A stretch of 64,000 nt of DNA from DATGKG01 sp963783145. GTDB taxonomy: Bacteria > Desulfobacterota > Binatia > Binatales > Binataceae. The translations under genes and the position numbers were made by a program. Shown in pieces: positions 1 to 8,346 of the stretch (its first letter is position 1; every line of letters begins with the position of its first letter). The notes under the pieces are model-generated. The model saw nothing but the letters and a program-made list of their open reading frames with translations, had not been told where the DNA came from and did not search any database. The stretch lies in NCBI GenBank assembly GCA_963783145.1, contig CAWAMM010000004.1, positions 248,001 through 312,000 on the forward strand, in the 5' to 3' direction.

Positions 1-888
1 TTCCGCGGTTGATTGCGCGACCTTGTTTTGCGCCTCGACCGCGCGCTGGGTGGCCTCGATGGCGGAGTTGATCGATTCCTCGACCTGCGGCGGCACGCGC
101 AATCCGCTGGTGAAGCTGACGGTGTCGAAATGGATTCCCTTATGCCCCAGCTCGTCTTCCAAATCTGACTTCACCGCGTTGAGCAGGTCCTGCTTCTTGA
201 CGCCATAGATATCGGTGACCGACATGCGCGAGGACTCGCGATTGAGGGCATCGCGCACCTTGTTGCGGATGTAGATGTTGGTGATGACTTCCGCCGGTTG
301 CCGAAACTCTACAAATAGTTCCGGAACCTTATTGCCGTCGAAGGAATAGCTCAGGCCCACATCGGCATTGATGATCGCGCCCTCGCGCGAATTGAAGGTG
401 ATGCTCTCGTCGGAGGGACTGCCTTCGTTGAGGCTGCGGGTCCATACCACGTTCTGCAGAAAGGTGGGGAACTGATAGATCTCCTCGGTCCACGGATTGT
501 ACCAGACCCGGCCGGTGACGATTGGATAGTCCTGCACGCCGCGCTGTCTGCCGTACAGTTTGACTTTGATGCCTACATAGCCGGGCTCGACCTTGGTGCA
601 TCCGGCGGCGCCGACCAGCACGATCGCGAGGAGCGCGAGTAACCTGAAGTGGCGTGCGAACTTGATTCCCCAAACCCACAATCCCGCGCCGAGGCCGATC
701 AACAACAGGATGGTGAAGACCGCACCGAATGCGACGCCGAGGTTGCTGCGCGAGGTGAGCGCGCTGGTGCCCCAGGTGAACATCCAGATTGCTGCGACGA
801 CCATCAGCAGCAGCGCGGCGACCATCATGGCGACGAATTTGACGTGACCGAACCAATCGGTGGGGTTCCGTTTGAGTTCAACCAACAT
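1..888 (-). CDS. SPFH/band-7 (prohibitin-like) membrane protein, C-terminus cut by window edge
   Basis: This reverse-strand gene starts at ATG 888 and is still open at base 1. The first ~95 residues hold two strong hydrophobic segments and a third (LALLAIVLVGAAGC) that resembles a lipoprotein signal. A typical SPFH start follows (KVEPGYVGIKVKLYG), then the family-type core with SFTSGLRVPPQVEESIN and an Ala/Glu/Gln-rich helix (AIEATQRAVEAQNKVAQ). SPFH proteins form oligomeric membrane scaffolds that modulate proteases or lipid domains. The extra N-terminal hydrophobic segments are unusual for a prohibitin, and an internal start just before the lipobox-like segment is possible. The family call is firm; the specific role is unknown. 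Confidence 0.75.
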   Translation of the reverse strand, partial: MLVELKRNPTDWFGHVKFVAMMVAALLLMVVAAIWMFTWGTSALTSRSNLGVAFGAVFTILLLIGLGAGLWVWGIKFARHFRLLALLAIVLVGAAGCTKVEPGYVGIKVKLYGRQRGVQDYPIVTGRVWYNPWTEEIYQFPTFLQNVVWTRSLNEGSPSDESITFNSREGAIINADVGLSYSFDGNKVPELFVEFRQPAEVITNIYIRNKVRDALNRESSRMSVTDIYGVKKQDLLNAVKSDLEDELGHKGIHFDTVSFTSGLRVPPQVEESINSAIEATQRAVEAQNKVAQSTAE

Positions 889-1156
889 ATGTTTGAGTCT
901 GCTGACCCTCCCCAATCGACGGAGTTTGAACGCGCACACCGGAAGCAGCGAGTGCGAGCATCAACTCCCAGACAACCAGATCATAATCATTTCCCGAGAG
1001 ATTAGCTGGATGCGAAAAAGCCTCGAAAAATAAGGTCATTTTAGGTTCAGAACATGAGTTCAGCTTGTCGCCGGATGCAGCTTTTCGATTGCGTCGCGAC
1101 TGCCGATTTGACATTGCACAATCGATGCGCGGAAACTTGCCTGTCACGAGCGCATA

Positions 1157-1597
1157 ATGCCGAGCCTCAAGATAAAACGCCTGCGCAAACATCAGTTGCC
1201 GCTACCCGCGTATCAGAGCGAGCACGCCGCAGGGATGGATCTGATGGCCGATATCGAGGCGCCGTTCTTCCTCGCTCCGCTGTCGCGCGTGGCGATACCT
1301 ACTGGATTCGCGATCGAGATCCCCGAGGGATTCGAGGGCCAGGTGCGGCCGCGCAGCGGTCTCGCATTCAAGGAAGGCGTCACCGTGATAAATGCGCCCG
1401 GCACCATCGATGCGGACTATCGCGGTGAAATTAAGGTCTTGCTGGTGAATCTAGGAAACGACACGGTCCTGTTAAGTCCCGGCGATCGTATCGCTCAGCT
1501 GGTGATTTCCCCGGTAGTTCGCGCCACCGTCGAAGAGGTGGATAATCTGGAAGATACCGCGCGCGGCGACGGTGGCTTCGGACATACTGGGCGATAA
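1157..1597 (+). CDS. dut: dUTP diphosphatase (dUTPase)
   Basis: This 146-residue protein hydrolyses dUTP to dUMP and pyrophosphate, keeping uracil out of DNA and feeding dTMP synthesis in the cytosol. All trimeric-dUTPase motifs are visible: GMDLMA near residue 26, RSGLA at 66-70, NAPGTIDADYRGE at 79-91 (the Asp and Tyr of the uracil pocket), GDRIAQ at 109-114, and the Arg-free C-terminal flap GGFGHTG at 139-145, where GGFGSTG is commoner. Length and motif spacing are normal. The ATG is preceded by a short GAG. It lies just ahead of purB, so the neighbourhood is nucleotide metabolism. Confidence 0.96.
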   Translation: MPSLKIKRLRKHQLPLPAYQSEHAAGMDLMADIEAPFFLAPLSRVAIPTGFAIEIPEGFEGQVRPRSGLAFKEGVTVINAPGTIDADYRGEIKVLLVNLGNDTVLLSPGDRIAQLVISPVVRATVEEVDNLEDTARGDGGFGHTGR

Positions 1598-1606
1598 AGA
1601 TAGTTT

Positions 1607-1691
1607 CCTCTCCCGCGGCCGAGCTTGCGAGGCCGCACACCGGGAGAGGTCGTTGCGGACATGCCCGGCATGTTTCGCAACGGGTGAGGGT
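1607..1691. repeat. dispersed palindromic repeat (REP/BIME-like)
   Basis: CCTCTCCCG ... CGGGAGAGG, with an inner GCGGCC/GGCCGC stem, is followed by a second imperfect hairpin (TTGCG ... CGCAA) and closes with GGGTGAGGGT. The same CTCTCCC/GGGAGAGG/GGGTGAGGGT layout recurs at 5016-5063. It fills the dut-purB gap and could fold in the transcript as an attenuator or mRNA-stability element. That role is inference. Confidence 0.7.
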
Positions 1692-1698
1692 GCTGGCA

Positions 1699-3129
1699 AT
1701 GGCAACTAACGAACACGATCGCGAATTTTCCTTGATGGCGATATCGCCGGTTGACGGGCGCTACCGCAGCCGCGTCCACGCACTCGAGGCCTACTTCAGC
1801 GAGTTCGCGCTGATTCAGTACCGCGTGCGCATCGAAGTCGAATGGTATCTCGCTTTGGCCGCGCATCCGAAGATCGACGCCATCAAGCCGATCGCTCCCG
1901 CCATCGCCCGCAAGCTGCGTGCAATCTACAGCTCGTTTACGGTCCGCGATGCGATGCGCATCAAGGAGATCGAGTCCGAGACCAATCACGACGTCAAGGC
2001 GGTCGAGTATTTTCTCAAGGAGCGCCTGCCGTCGGTCGACGAAGCGCTCCCGCTCGAGATGATGCACTTTGCGTGCACCTCGGAGGACATCAACAACACC
2101 TCGTACGCGTTGATCTTGAAGGAGTTCGCCGAGGGCGAGCTGATTCCGAAAGTCACCGGGGTGATGCGCGCGATCGCCGAGCTGGCGCGCCGCTTCAAAG
2201 ACGTGCCGATGCTCTCGCGCACCCACGGCCAGGAAGCGTCGCCCACCACGGTCGGCAAGGAGATGGCGATTTTCGCCTCGCGCGTCGAGCGGCAAATCAA
2301 GCTGCTGCGCGCGCAGGAATATCTCGGCAAGTTCAACGGCGCGGTCGGCAACTTCAATGCGCATCTGTTCGCGTATCCCGAGGTCGACTGGATCGAGCTG
2401 TCGAAGAGCTTCGTCGAAAGCCTTGGCCTGGTGTGGAATCCGCTCACAACTCAAATCGAGAGTCACGATTTCATCGCCGAGATGCTCGCGACGGTTTCGC
2501 GCATCGACACCATCCTGCTCGGCTTCTGCCGCGACCTGTGGAGCTACATTTCGATCGGCTACTTCCGCCAGCGGAGCATCAAGGGCGAGACCGGCTCCTC
2601 GGTAATGCCGCATAAGGTGAATCCGATCGATTTCGAAAATGCCGAGGGCAACTTCGGAATCGCCAACGCACTGTTCGAGCATCTCATCGCGAAGCTGCCG
2701 ATCTCGCGATGGCAGCGCGATCTTTCCGATAGCACCTCGCTGCGCGCGCTCGGCCCGGCCTTCGGGCATGCGATGGTCGCGCTCAGCGCGCTCGAAAAAG
2801 GGCTGACCAAGGTCGAAATCGACGAGGAGCGCATCGCGGCGGATGTCGATGCCGAGGAATCATGGGAGGTGGTGTCGGAGGCGATCCAGACCATGCTGCG
2901 GCGCCATGGCTATCCGCGCCCCTACGAGGCGCTCAAGGAGCTGACCCGTGGGCGCGACGTCGATCAGAAGCAGATTCAGCGCTTTGTCGAGTCGCTGGAC
3001 CTGAACAGCAACGCGCGCGAGGCGCTGAAGAAACTCGCGCCGCGCAACTACACCGGCCTCGCCGCCAAGCTGGTCGAGTTATATGCGCCATCACCCGAGG
3101 CCGACCGCAAGCATCGCAGCCGGGAGTGA
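1699..3129 (+). CDS. purB: adenylosuccinate lyase
   Basis: The 476-residue enzyme splits SAICAR to AICAR and adenylosuccinate to AMP, releasing fumarate (purine pathway and AMP branch). It belongs to the longer E. coli-like PurB type: it opens with MAISPVDGRYRSRV near residue 13, carries TSEDINNTSYAL, and has the aspartase/fumarase signature GSSVMPHKVNPIDFENAEGN around residue 300. ATG 1699 is preferred because the GTG 15 bases upstream lies inside the dispersed repeat; ATG 1735 is another candidate. It is not in the purC-F operon but lies about 1.2 kb upstream of it. Confidence 0.96.
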   Translation: MATNEHDREFSLMAISPVDGRYRSRVHALEAYFSEFALIQYRVRIEVEWYLALAAHPKIDAIKPIAPAIARKLRAIYSSFTVRDAMRIKEIESETNHDVKAVEYFLKERLPSVDEALPLEMMHFACTSEDINNTSYALILKEFAEGELIPKVTGVMRAIAELARRFKDVPMLSRTHGQEASPTTVGKEMAIFASRVERQIKLLRAQEYLGKFNGAVGNFNAHLFAYPEVDWIELSKSFVESLGLVWNPLTTQIESHDFIAEMLATVSRIDTILLGFCRDLWSYISIGYFRQRSIKGETGSSVMPHKVNPIDFENAEGNFGIANALFEHLIAKLPISRWQRDLSDSTSLRALGPAFGHAMVALSALEKGLTKVEIDEERIAADVDAEESWEVVSEAIQTMLRRHGYPRPYEALKELTRGRDVDQKQIQRFVESLDLNSNAREALKKLAPRNYTGLAAKLVELYAPSPEADRKHRSRE

Positions 3130-3161
3130 GCAGGTAATCTCGCGGCCGCCAGAAATGGTAT

Positions 3162-3444
3162 GGACCAAAGCCGACGAAGATTCGACGGGTCGTTCCCGAA
3201 CGACCCCTACCCGAAACAGCCGTCCTTCCTTGATCACCATTATGTCTCCTGCGACATCCTCTATCCTCCGGCCGTATACCTAACTCGCGAAACGCCGATC
3301 GAATGACCACACCCGTCGTTTCGAGGTCCGGATGATTTTGATCGGGAACGTTGCGTCGGGCATAGCGCATCGGGACCGGCTAGCGCGCCGTTCCTGGTAG
3401 GGGTCGTTCGCGAACGACCCGTTGAATCTTGGTCGCTTTGGTCC
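3162..3444. repeat. 283-bp element with ~50-bp terminal inverted repeats (MITE-like)
   Basis: The left end (3162-3211) and right end (3396-3444) are inverted copies of each other: GGACCAAAGC ... AAGATTC ... ACGGGTCGTTC ... GAACGACCCCTACC, with a few mismatches. Each arm contains its own near-perfect palindrome GGGTCGTTC-GAACGACCC. The ~185-bp core shows no credible gene, and no clear target duplication is visible. The element fills the whole gap between the convergent ends of purB and the PPOX gene, so it could be a small non-autonomous mobile element or a bidirectional terminator. Confidence 0.65.
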
Positions 3445-3458
3445 TTTTTTCCTCAAGG

Positions 3459-4082
3459 TCACCACAGCGATTTCTTCGCGCGGGCCGGCCATTCGCGATC
3501 ATAGGCCTCGCCGCCGGCGCGGTTGTCGCTTAGCTCGGCGAGGATCTGGCCCGGACTTGGCAGCGTATCCGGATCGACGCGACGCTCAGGATTCCACAGT
3601 TCCGATCGCACGATGGCGCGGGCGCACTGGAAGTAGACCGCCTCGACTTTGATGACGATTACCGTGCGCGGAAGTTTTCCCTCCATCGCAAATGACGCCA
3701 GGACCTCGGCGTCCGTGATGAGGTGCCCGCGGCCGTTGAGGCGCAGCGTGGTGCCGGAACCGGGAATCATGAACAGCAGCGCGACGCGCGGATCGCGCAC
3801 GATGTTGCGCAACGAATCGACGCGATTGTTGCCGCGCCGGTCCGGCAGCATCAGGGTTTTGTCATCGACGATGCGTACGAAGCCGGGCCGGTCACCGCGC
3901 GGCGAGCAATCGAGGCCCTCAGGACCCGCAGTGGCAAGCACCGCGAAGGGCGAGGCCTCGATCAGCGTGCGATAATGCGCGGTGATGAAATCGACTTCTT
4001 TGACGATCGAGGGATCGGTTTGCTTGCTCGGCCGCGGCCCATAAATCGCTTCCAATTCCTCGATGGTCGTGATGGTCGGCAT
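3459..4082 (-). CDS. pyridoxamine 5'-phosphate oxidase-family FMN-binding protein
   Basis: This 207-residue protein has the split-barrel PPOX fold. Visible marks are SPFAVLATAGPEGLDCSPRG, PDRRGNNRVDSLRNI and the FMN-site stretch LFMIPGSGTTLRLNGRG. It resembles the subgroup of stand-alone PPOX proteins of ~200 residues (DR2398 type), whose substrates are mostly unknown; it is not PdxH. ATG 4082 was chosen because GAGGCG lies 8 bases ahead and the conserved homology begins there, although the frame stays open upstream. It is transcribed divergently from purC across ~208 bp. Confidence 0.85.
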   Translation of the reverse strand: MPTITTIEELEAIYGPRPSKQTDPSIVKEVDFITAHYRTLIEASPFAVLATAGPEGLDCSPRGDRPGFVRIVDDKTLMLPDRRGNNRVDSLRNIVRDPRVALLFMIPGSGTTLRLNGRGHLITDAEVLASFAMEGKLPRTVIVIKVEAVYFQCARAIVRSELWNPERRVDPDTLPSPGQILAELSDNRAGGEAYDREWPARAKKSLW

Positions 4083-4290
4083 TGGTTCGCCTCGGAGCAC
4101 TGGCATCTCGCGCCAACGATGCGCATCTTTAAGTACGTGCCCATAAACAGTATTGGTGGCGTCGGTGTGAATAAACCGCCTCTTTTGTGGATAAGCGCCC
4201 CCGGCGCGCATGCTCAAACCGTGGCCTCATTACCGCCGCATTCATATAAGATGAACCCAGCGAAAATCCTCGACCCGATGGAGCTTTGAC

Positions 4291-5007
4291 GTGGAAACCA
4301 ATCCTGAAAAACGCGAAATGTTTTACGAAGGCAAGGCCAAGAAGCTCTACACCACCGACAATCCGGACCTCATAATCCAGTATTTCAAGGACGACGCGAC
4401 CGCCTTCAACGGCAAGAAGAAGGACACCATCGAGGACAAGGGCGTCGTCAACAATCGCATGTCGGAGATTTTCTTCGGCCTGCTCGAGCGCGAAGGGGTG
4501 CCGACCCATTTCGTCAAGCGCCTGAGCGATCGCGAGATGCTCTCGAAGCGGCTGGAAATCATTCCTTGCGAGACGGTGGTGCGAAACATCGTCGCGGGCT
4601 CGCTCGCCAAGCGCCTCGGCCGCACCGAGGGCGAGGTGCTCAAGAAGCCGTTTGTCGAGTTTTACTACAAATCGGATCCGCTGGATGATCCATTGATTTT
4701 GCCCGAGCACGCGATCGCGTTCGGATGGGCCAGTGAGGACGACCTCAAGACCATCCACGCCATGGCGCTGAAGGTGAACGACGTCCTGAAGAAGTTCCTC
4801 GACAACGTCGGCGTCATCCTGGTCGATTTCAAACTCGAGTTCGGACGGCATCACGGCAAGATTCTCCTCGGCGACGAGATCTGCCCCGACACCTGCCGCT
4901 TCTGGGACAAGGCGACGCGCCAGAAGCTCGACAAGGATCGTTTCCGCCGCGATTTGGGCGGCGTCGAAGAGGCGTACCACGAGATGCTGCGCCGGGTGGA
5001 AAATTGA
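4291..5007 (+). CDS. purC: phosphoribosylaminoimidazole-succinocarboxamide synthase (SAICAR synthase)
   Basis: This 238-residue ATP-dependent ligase joins CAIR and aspartate to form SAICAR in de novo purine synthesis. Diagnostic stretches are YEGKAKKLY near residue 12, DDATAFNGKK, IPCETVVRNIVAGSLAKR, LVDFKLEFG and GDEICPDTCRFW. The start is GTG with GGAG 8 bases upstream. It opens the purC-purS-purQ-purL-purF cluster; a palindromic repeat follows it before purS. Confidence 0.97.
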   Translation: METNPEKREMFYEGKAKKLYTTDNPDLIIQYFKDDATAFNGKKKDTIEDKGVVNNRMSEIFFGLLEREGVPTHFVKRLSDREMLSKRLEIIPCETVVRNIVAGSLAKRLGRTEGEVLKKPFVEFYYKSDPLDDPLILPEHAIAFGWASEDDLKTIHAMALKVNDVLKKFLDNVGVILVDFKLEFGRHHGKILLGDEICPDTCRFWDKATRQKLDKDRFRRDLGGVEEAYHEMLRRVEN

Positions 5008-5015
5008 TCCGAAAA

Positions 5016-5063
5016 TTCCCTCTCCCGATGGGAGAGGTCGGCCCGAAGGGCCGGGTGAGGGTC
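5016..5063. repeat. dispersed palindromic repeat between purC and purS
   Basis: CCCTCTCCC-GAT-GGGAGAGG is followed by a GGCCC-GAA-GGGCC stem and GGGTGAGGGTCC. It shares its layout with 1607-1691. The tight hairpins sit inside the pur operon, where they could shape relative expression of purC and purS; this is inference. Confidence 0.7.
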
Positions 5064-5151
5064 CTTAGCAAGCGCGCGTCCTCGCGCGCGACTATAAATT
5101 CCTGGGCGATGTGGCAGATGAGAGTGCGGTTGGTGAACTGAGAGGTAGCGC

Positions 5152-5400
5152 GTGCAGGTAAAAGTTTTCGTCACACCTCGAAAAGGCATCCTCGATCCGC
5201 AAGGCCGCACCGTCGAGCATGCCCTTGCGAGTCTCGGCTTCGCCGGCGTCTCGGATGTGAAAATCGGGCGCTACATCACCCTCAACATCGATGCGAAAAC
5301 CCCCGACGAGGCACGCGCATCAGCCTCCAAGATGTGCGAGCAACTCCTCGCCAACCCCAACATCGAAGACTTCCGCTTCGAGATAGAAGGCGCGGCCTGA
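5152..5400 (+). CDS. purS: FGAM synthase subunit PurS
   Basis: This 82-residue protein is the small scaffold subunit of the three-part FGAM synthase (PurS/PurQ/PurL) and bridges glutaminase and synthetase. It matches the family in size and pattern: KVFVTPRKGILDPQGRTVEHAL at the start, then a conserved GRYITLNID strand and CEQLLANPNIEDFRFEIE. The start is GTG after AGAGG. Its stop codon overlaps the purQ ATG by one base (TGATG), so translation is coupled. Confidence 0.96.
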   Translation: MQVKVFVTPRKGILDPQGRTVEHALASLGFAGVSDVKIGRYITLNIDAKTPDEARASASKMCEQLLANPNIEDFRFEIEGAA

Positions 5401-6128
5401 TGCGCTGGGGCGTCATCCGCTTTCCCGGCTCGCTCGATGATTTCGATGCGATGTACGGGTTGCGCGACGTGATGGGTCAGGATGTCGCAGCGCTGTGGCA
5501 CAAGGACGAAAGCCTCCAGGGGGCCGAATGCATCGTGCTGCCGGGCGGCTTCAGTTACGGCGACCATCTCCGCTGCGGTGCTATCGCGCGCTTCTCGCCG
5601 ATCATGAAAAGTGTCGCGAAGTTCGCGAACGATGGCGGCCTCGTCATCGGCATTTGCAACGGCTTCCAGATTCTTACCGAGGCGCATCTGCTGCCCGGCG
5701 CACTGACGCGCAACCGCACGCTGTCGTTCATCTGCGACCGCGTTCATCTGCGGGTCGAGAACGCGAAGACCCCCTTCACCTGCACGATGCGCGCGGGCGA
5801 GATTCTCGCGCTGCCGATCAAGCATGGCGAGGGATGCTACGTCGCGCCCGAAAAGGAACTCCTCCAGATGGAGGAGCGCGGGCAGGTCATCCTGCGCTAC
5901 GTCGATGCGAAAGGTGACGCGACCGACGCGGCGAATCCCAATGGCTCGATGCGCTCGATCGCCGGTGTCGCCAATGAGCGCTTCAATGTGTTCGGCCTGA
6001 TGCCGCATCCGGAGCATGCGGTCGAGGCGGCGCTGTTCGGCGCCGACGGCCTCAAAATTTTCCAATCGATCATCGCGTTCCAATCGGTGCCGGAACATCG
6101 CGGGCAATTGGGAGCGGTGGCGAAATGA
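5400..6128 (+). CDS. purQ: FGAM synthase, glutaminase subunit PurQ
   Basis: This 242-residue class-I glutamine amidotransferase supplies ammonia to PurL. The catalytic triad is visible: nucleophile Cys86 in GICNGFQ and His/Glu in MPHPEHAVE. The oxyanion loop LPGGFSYGDHLRCGA is typical of PurQ. The ATG overlaps the purS stop, and the end overlaps purL by four bases (ATGA), giving a translationally coupled purS-purQ-purL unit. The frame runs open upstream, but the homology starts at MRWGVIRFPGS. Confidence 0.97.
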   Translation: MRWGVIRFPGSLDDFDAMYGLRDVMGQDVAALWHKDESLQGAECIVLPGGFSYGDHLRCGAIARFSPIMKSVAKFANDGGLVIGICNGFQILTEAHLLPGALTRNRTLSFICDRVHLRVENAKTPFTCTMRAGEILALPIKHGEGCYVAPEKELLQMEERGQVILRYVDAKGDATDAANPNGSMRSIAGVANERFNVFGLMPHPEHAVEAALFGADGLKIFQSIIAFQSVPEHRGQLGAVAK

Positions 6129-8344
6129 GCGCCGCGCCCGTGTCGCTCGCCGGCGAGCCGAAAATCGATCTCGCGCAGGCGCGCGCGCATGGACTGACTG
6201 ACGACGAATTCCGCTTCATCGAAAAGCTGCTCGGCCGCACGCCGACGTTCACTGAGCTCGGCGTTTTCTCGGTGATGTGGTCGGAGCATTGCTCCTACAA
6301 ATCCTCCCGGCGACATCTTAAGACGCTGCCCTCGCATGGCGATTTGGTCGCGGTGGGCGAGGGCGAGAACGCCGGCGCCATCGACGTCGGCGACGGATGG
6401 CTCGCGGTGTTCAAAATCGAGAGCCACAACCATCCGTCGTACGTCGAGCCGTATCAGGGTGCCGCGACTGGCGTGGGCGGGATCCTCCGCGACATCTTCA
6501 CGATGGGCGCGCGGCCGGTTGCCAACATGGATTCGCTCAAGTTCGGGTCGTTCGATCATCCAAGGACGCGTTTCCTGCTGGGCGGCGTGGTCGGCGGCAT
6601 CGGCGGCTATGGCAACTGTGTCGGCGTGCCGACGGTTGCGGGCGAGACCATGTTCGATGCGGCCTATAACGGCAACATTCTCGTCAATGCTTTCTCGCTC
6701 GGCCTCGCGCGCAAGGGCGAGCTGCAGAGCGCGCATGCCAAAGGTGTAGGAAATCCTGTCCTCTATGTAGGGTCCGCGACCGGGCGCGACGGGATACATG
6801 GCGCAAGCCTGCTCGCCTCGGCCGAGTTCGATGCGACCAGCGAGGCCAAGCGTCCGACGGTGCAGGTCGGCGATCCATTTCAGGAAAAATTGCTGATCGA
6901 GGCGTGCCTTGAAGCCGCGAAGACCGGCGCGGTGGTCGCGATCCAGGACATGGGCGCGGCGGGCCTCACCTCGTCGTCGAGCGAGATGGCCGCGCGCGGC
7001 GGGCTCGGAATCGAGATCGACCTCGACCAGATCCCGCTTCGCGAGGCGACGCTGACCCCGTATGAAATTCTGCTTTCCGAGTCGCAGGAGCGGATGTTGA
7101 TCGTCGCGGAGCGCGGGCGCGAAGCCGAGCTGCAACGCGTGTTCGAAAAATGGGATCTGCATGCGGTCGTGATCGGCACCATCACCGACGACGCGCGATG
7201 GCGTGCGACCTGGCGCGGCAAGGTAGTCGCCGATATTCCCGTGCGCGCGCTCGCCGACGAAGCGCCGATGTACGATCGTCCTGCCGCGGCGCCAAAAACT
7301 CCGCCGGTACGCCCGGCGCCGATAAAGTCGCATCCGGAGCCCTCGCGCGCGCTGCGTGAGCTGCTTGGCAATCCCAATGTCGGCTCGAAGAAATGGATCT
7401 ATCGCCAGTACGACTCGCTCGTCCTGAGCAACACGATTCTGGGTCCCGGCAGCGACGCCGCGGTGCTGCGCATCAAGGGCAGCAAGCGCGGCCTCGCGAT
7501 GAAAGTGGATTCCAATCCGCGCGCATGCGCGCTCGACCCGTATTTGGGGGCGGTCGGAACGGTGTGCGAGGCGGTGCGCAATGTCGCCTGCGCGGGAGCG
7601 CGGCCCGCCGGCATCACCAATTGCCTCAATTATGGAAATCCGGAGCGGCCCGAGATCATGTGGCAGTTCACCCGCGGCATTGCCGCGTTGCGCGACGCTT
7701 CGATTGCGTTCAAAGCGCCGGTCATCAGCGGCAACGTCAGCTTTTACAATGAGACCGAAGGGCGCGCGATTCCGCCGACGCCGACGATTGCGGTGGTCGG
7801 CATCATCGATGATGTCTCGAAGCGGGTGACGCAGTTTTTCAAGGCGCCCGGTGATTACATTCTGATGGTGCGTACCGCGAAGCCATCGCTGGCGGCCTCC
7901 GAGTACGAGGCGATGTACGGCAGCTCGCCCGACGGGCTCACTCCGATTGATATCGAGCGCGAAAATCGGCTCGTCGAAGCGCTACTTGGCGCGGCAGCTA
8001 TGGGCCTGATAAGATCGGCTCACGACGTCGCGGAAGGCGGGCTCGGCGTCGCGCTCGCGGAAGCCTGCTTCAATCCTGACAAACTCCTGGGAGCGCTGAT
8101 CGATGGACTTTCGACCTCCGATGCGGCGGAGCTTTTTGGCGAAGGGCCATCGACGATCGTTCTCAGTGCGAGAGAGAAGGACGTCGTACAGCTTAGCTCG
8201 ATTTTCAAACAAAGTGGTATCGAGTGTCGCGCCATCGGGCGAGTGACGGAAAATCCGCGGCTCATTATCGATCGAGCATCGATCGACGACGACCTGAACG
8301 AACTGAATCGCATTTACGAGTCGGCGCTGCCAGGGAGGCTCTAA
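6125..8344 (+). CDS. purL: FGAM synthase, synthetase subunit PurL (small type)
   Basis: This 739-residue protein converts FGAR, ATP and ammonia to FGAM. It is the short PurL that needs PurS and PurQ, consistent with its neighbours. Landmarks are GRTPTFTELGVFSVMWSEHCSYKSS near residue 37 (split here by its two halves), the substrate loop KIESHNHPS, the metal-binding QDMGAAGL, and the second AIRS-like half with MKVDSNPRACALDPYLG and NCLNYGNPE. It follows purQ with a 4-base overlap. Confidence 0.97.
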   Translation: MSAAPVSLAGEPKIDLAQARAHGLTDDEFRFIEKLLGRTPTFTELGVFSVMWSEHCSYKSSRRHLKTLPSHGDLVAVGEGENAGAIDVGDGWLAVFKIESHNHPSYVEPYQGAATGVGGILRDIFTMGARPVANMDSLKFGSFDHPRTRFLLGGVVGGIGGYGNCVGVPTVAGETMFDAAYNGNILVNAFSLGLARKGELQSAHAKGVGNPVLYVGSATGRDGIHGASLLASAEFDATSEAKRPTVQVGDPFQEKLLIEACLEAAKTGAVVAIQDMGAAGLTSSSSEMAARGGLGIEIDLDQIPLREATLTPYEILLSESQERMLIVAERGREAELQRVFEKWDLHAVVIGTITDDARWRATWRGKVVADIPVRALADEAPMYDRPAAAPKTPPVRPAPIKSHPEPSRALRELLGNPNVGSKKWIYRQYDSLVLSNTILGPGSDAAVLRIKGSKRGLAMKVDSNPRACALDPYLGAVGTVCEAVRNVACAGARPAGITNCLNYGNPERPEIMWQFTRGIAALRDASIAFKAPVISGNVSFYNETEGRAIPPTPTIAVVGIIDDVSKRVTQFFKAPGDYILMVRTAKPSLAASEYEAMYGSSPDGLTPIDIERENRLVEALLGAAAMGLIRSAHDVAEGGLGVALAEACFNPDKLLGALIDGLSTSDAAELFGEGPSTIVLSAREKDVVQLSSIFKQSGIECRAIGRVTENPRLIIDRASIDDDLNELNRIYESALPGRL

Positions 8345-8346
8345 AA

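Noticed and set aside
878..1192. Reverse open frame upstream of the SPFH gene
   Set aside because: It overlaps the SPFH start in another frame and has random-like composition; no ribosome-binding site.
1495..2769. Reverse open frame of about 420 codons over purB
   Set aside because: No motif and typical antisense composition; purB is unambiguous on the other strand.
3130..3458. Protein-coding gene within the inverted-repeat element
   Set aside because: Open frames across it are shadows extending from purB or random; none begins with a ribosome-binding site inside the core.
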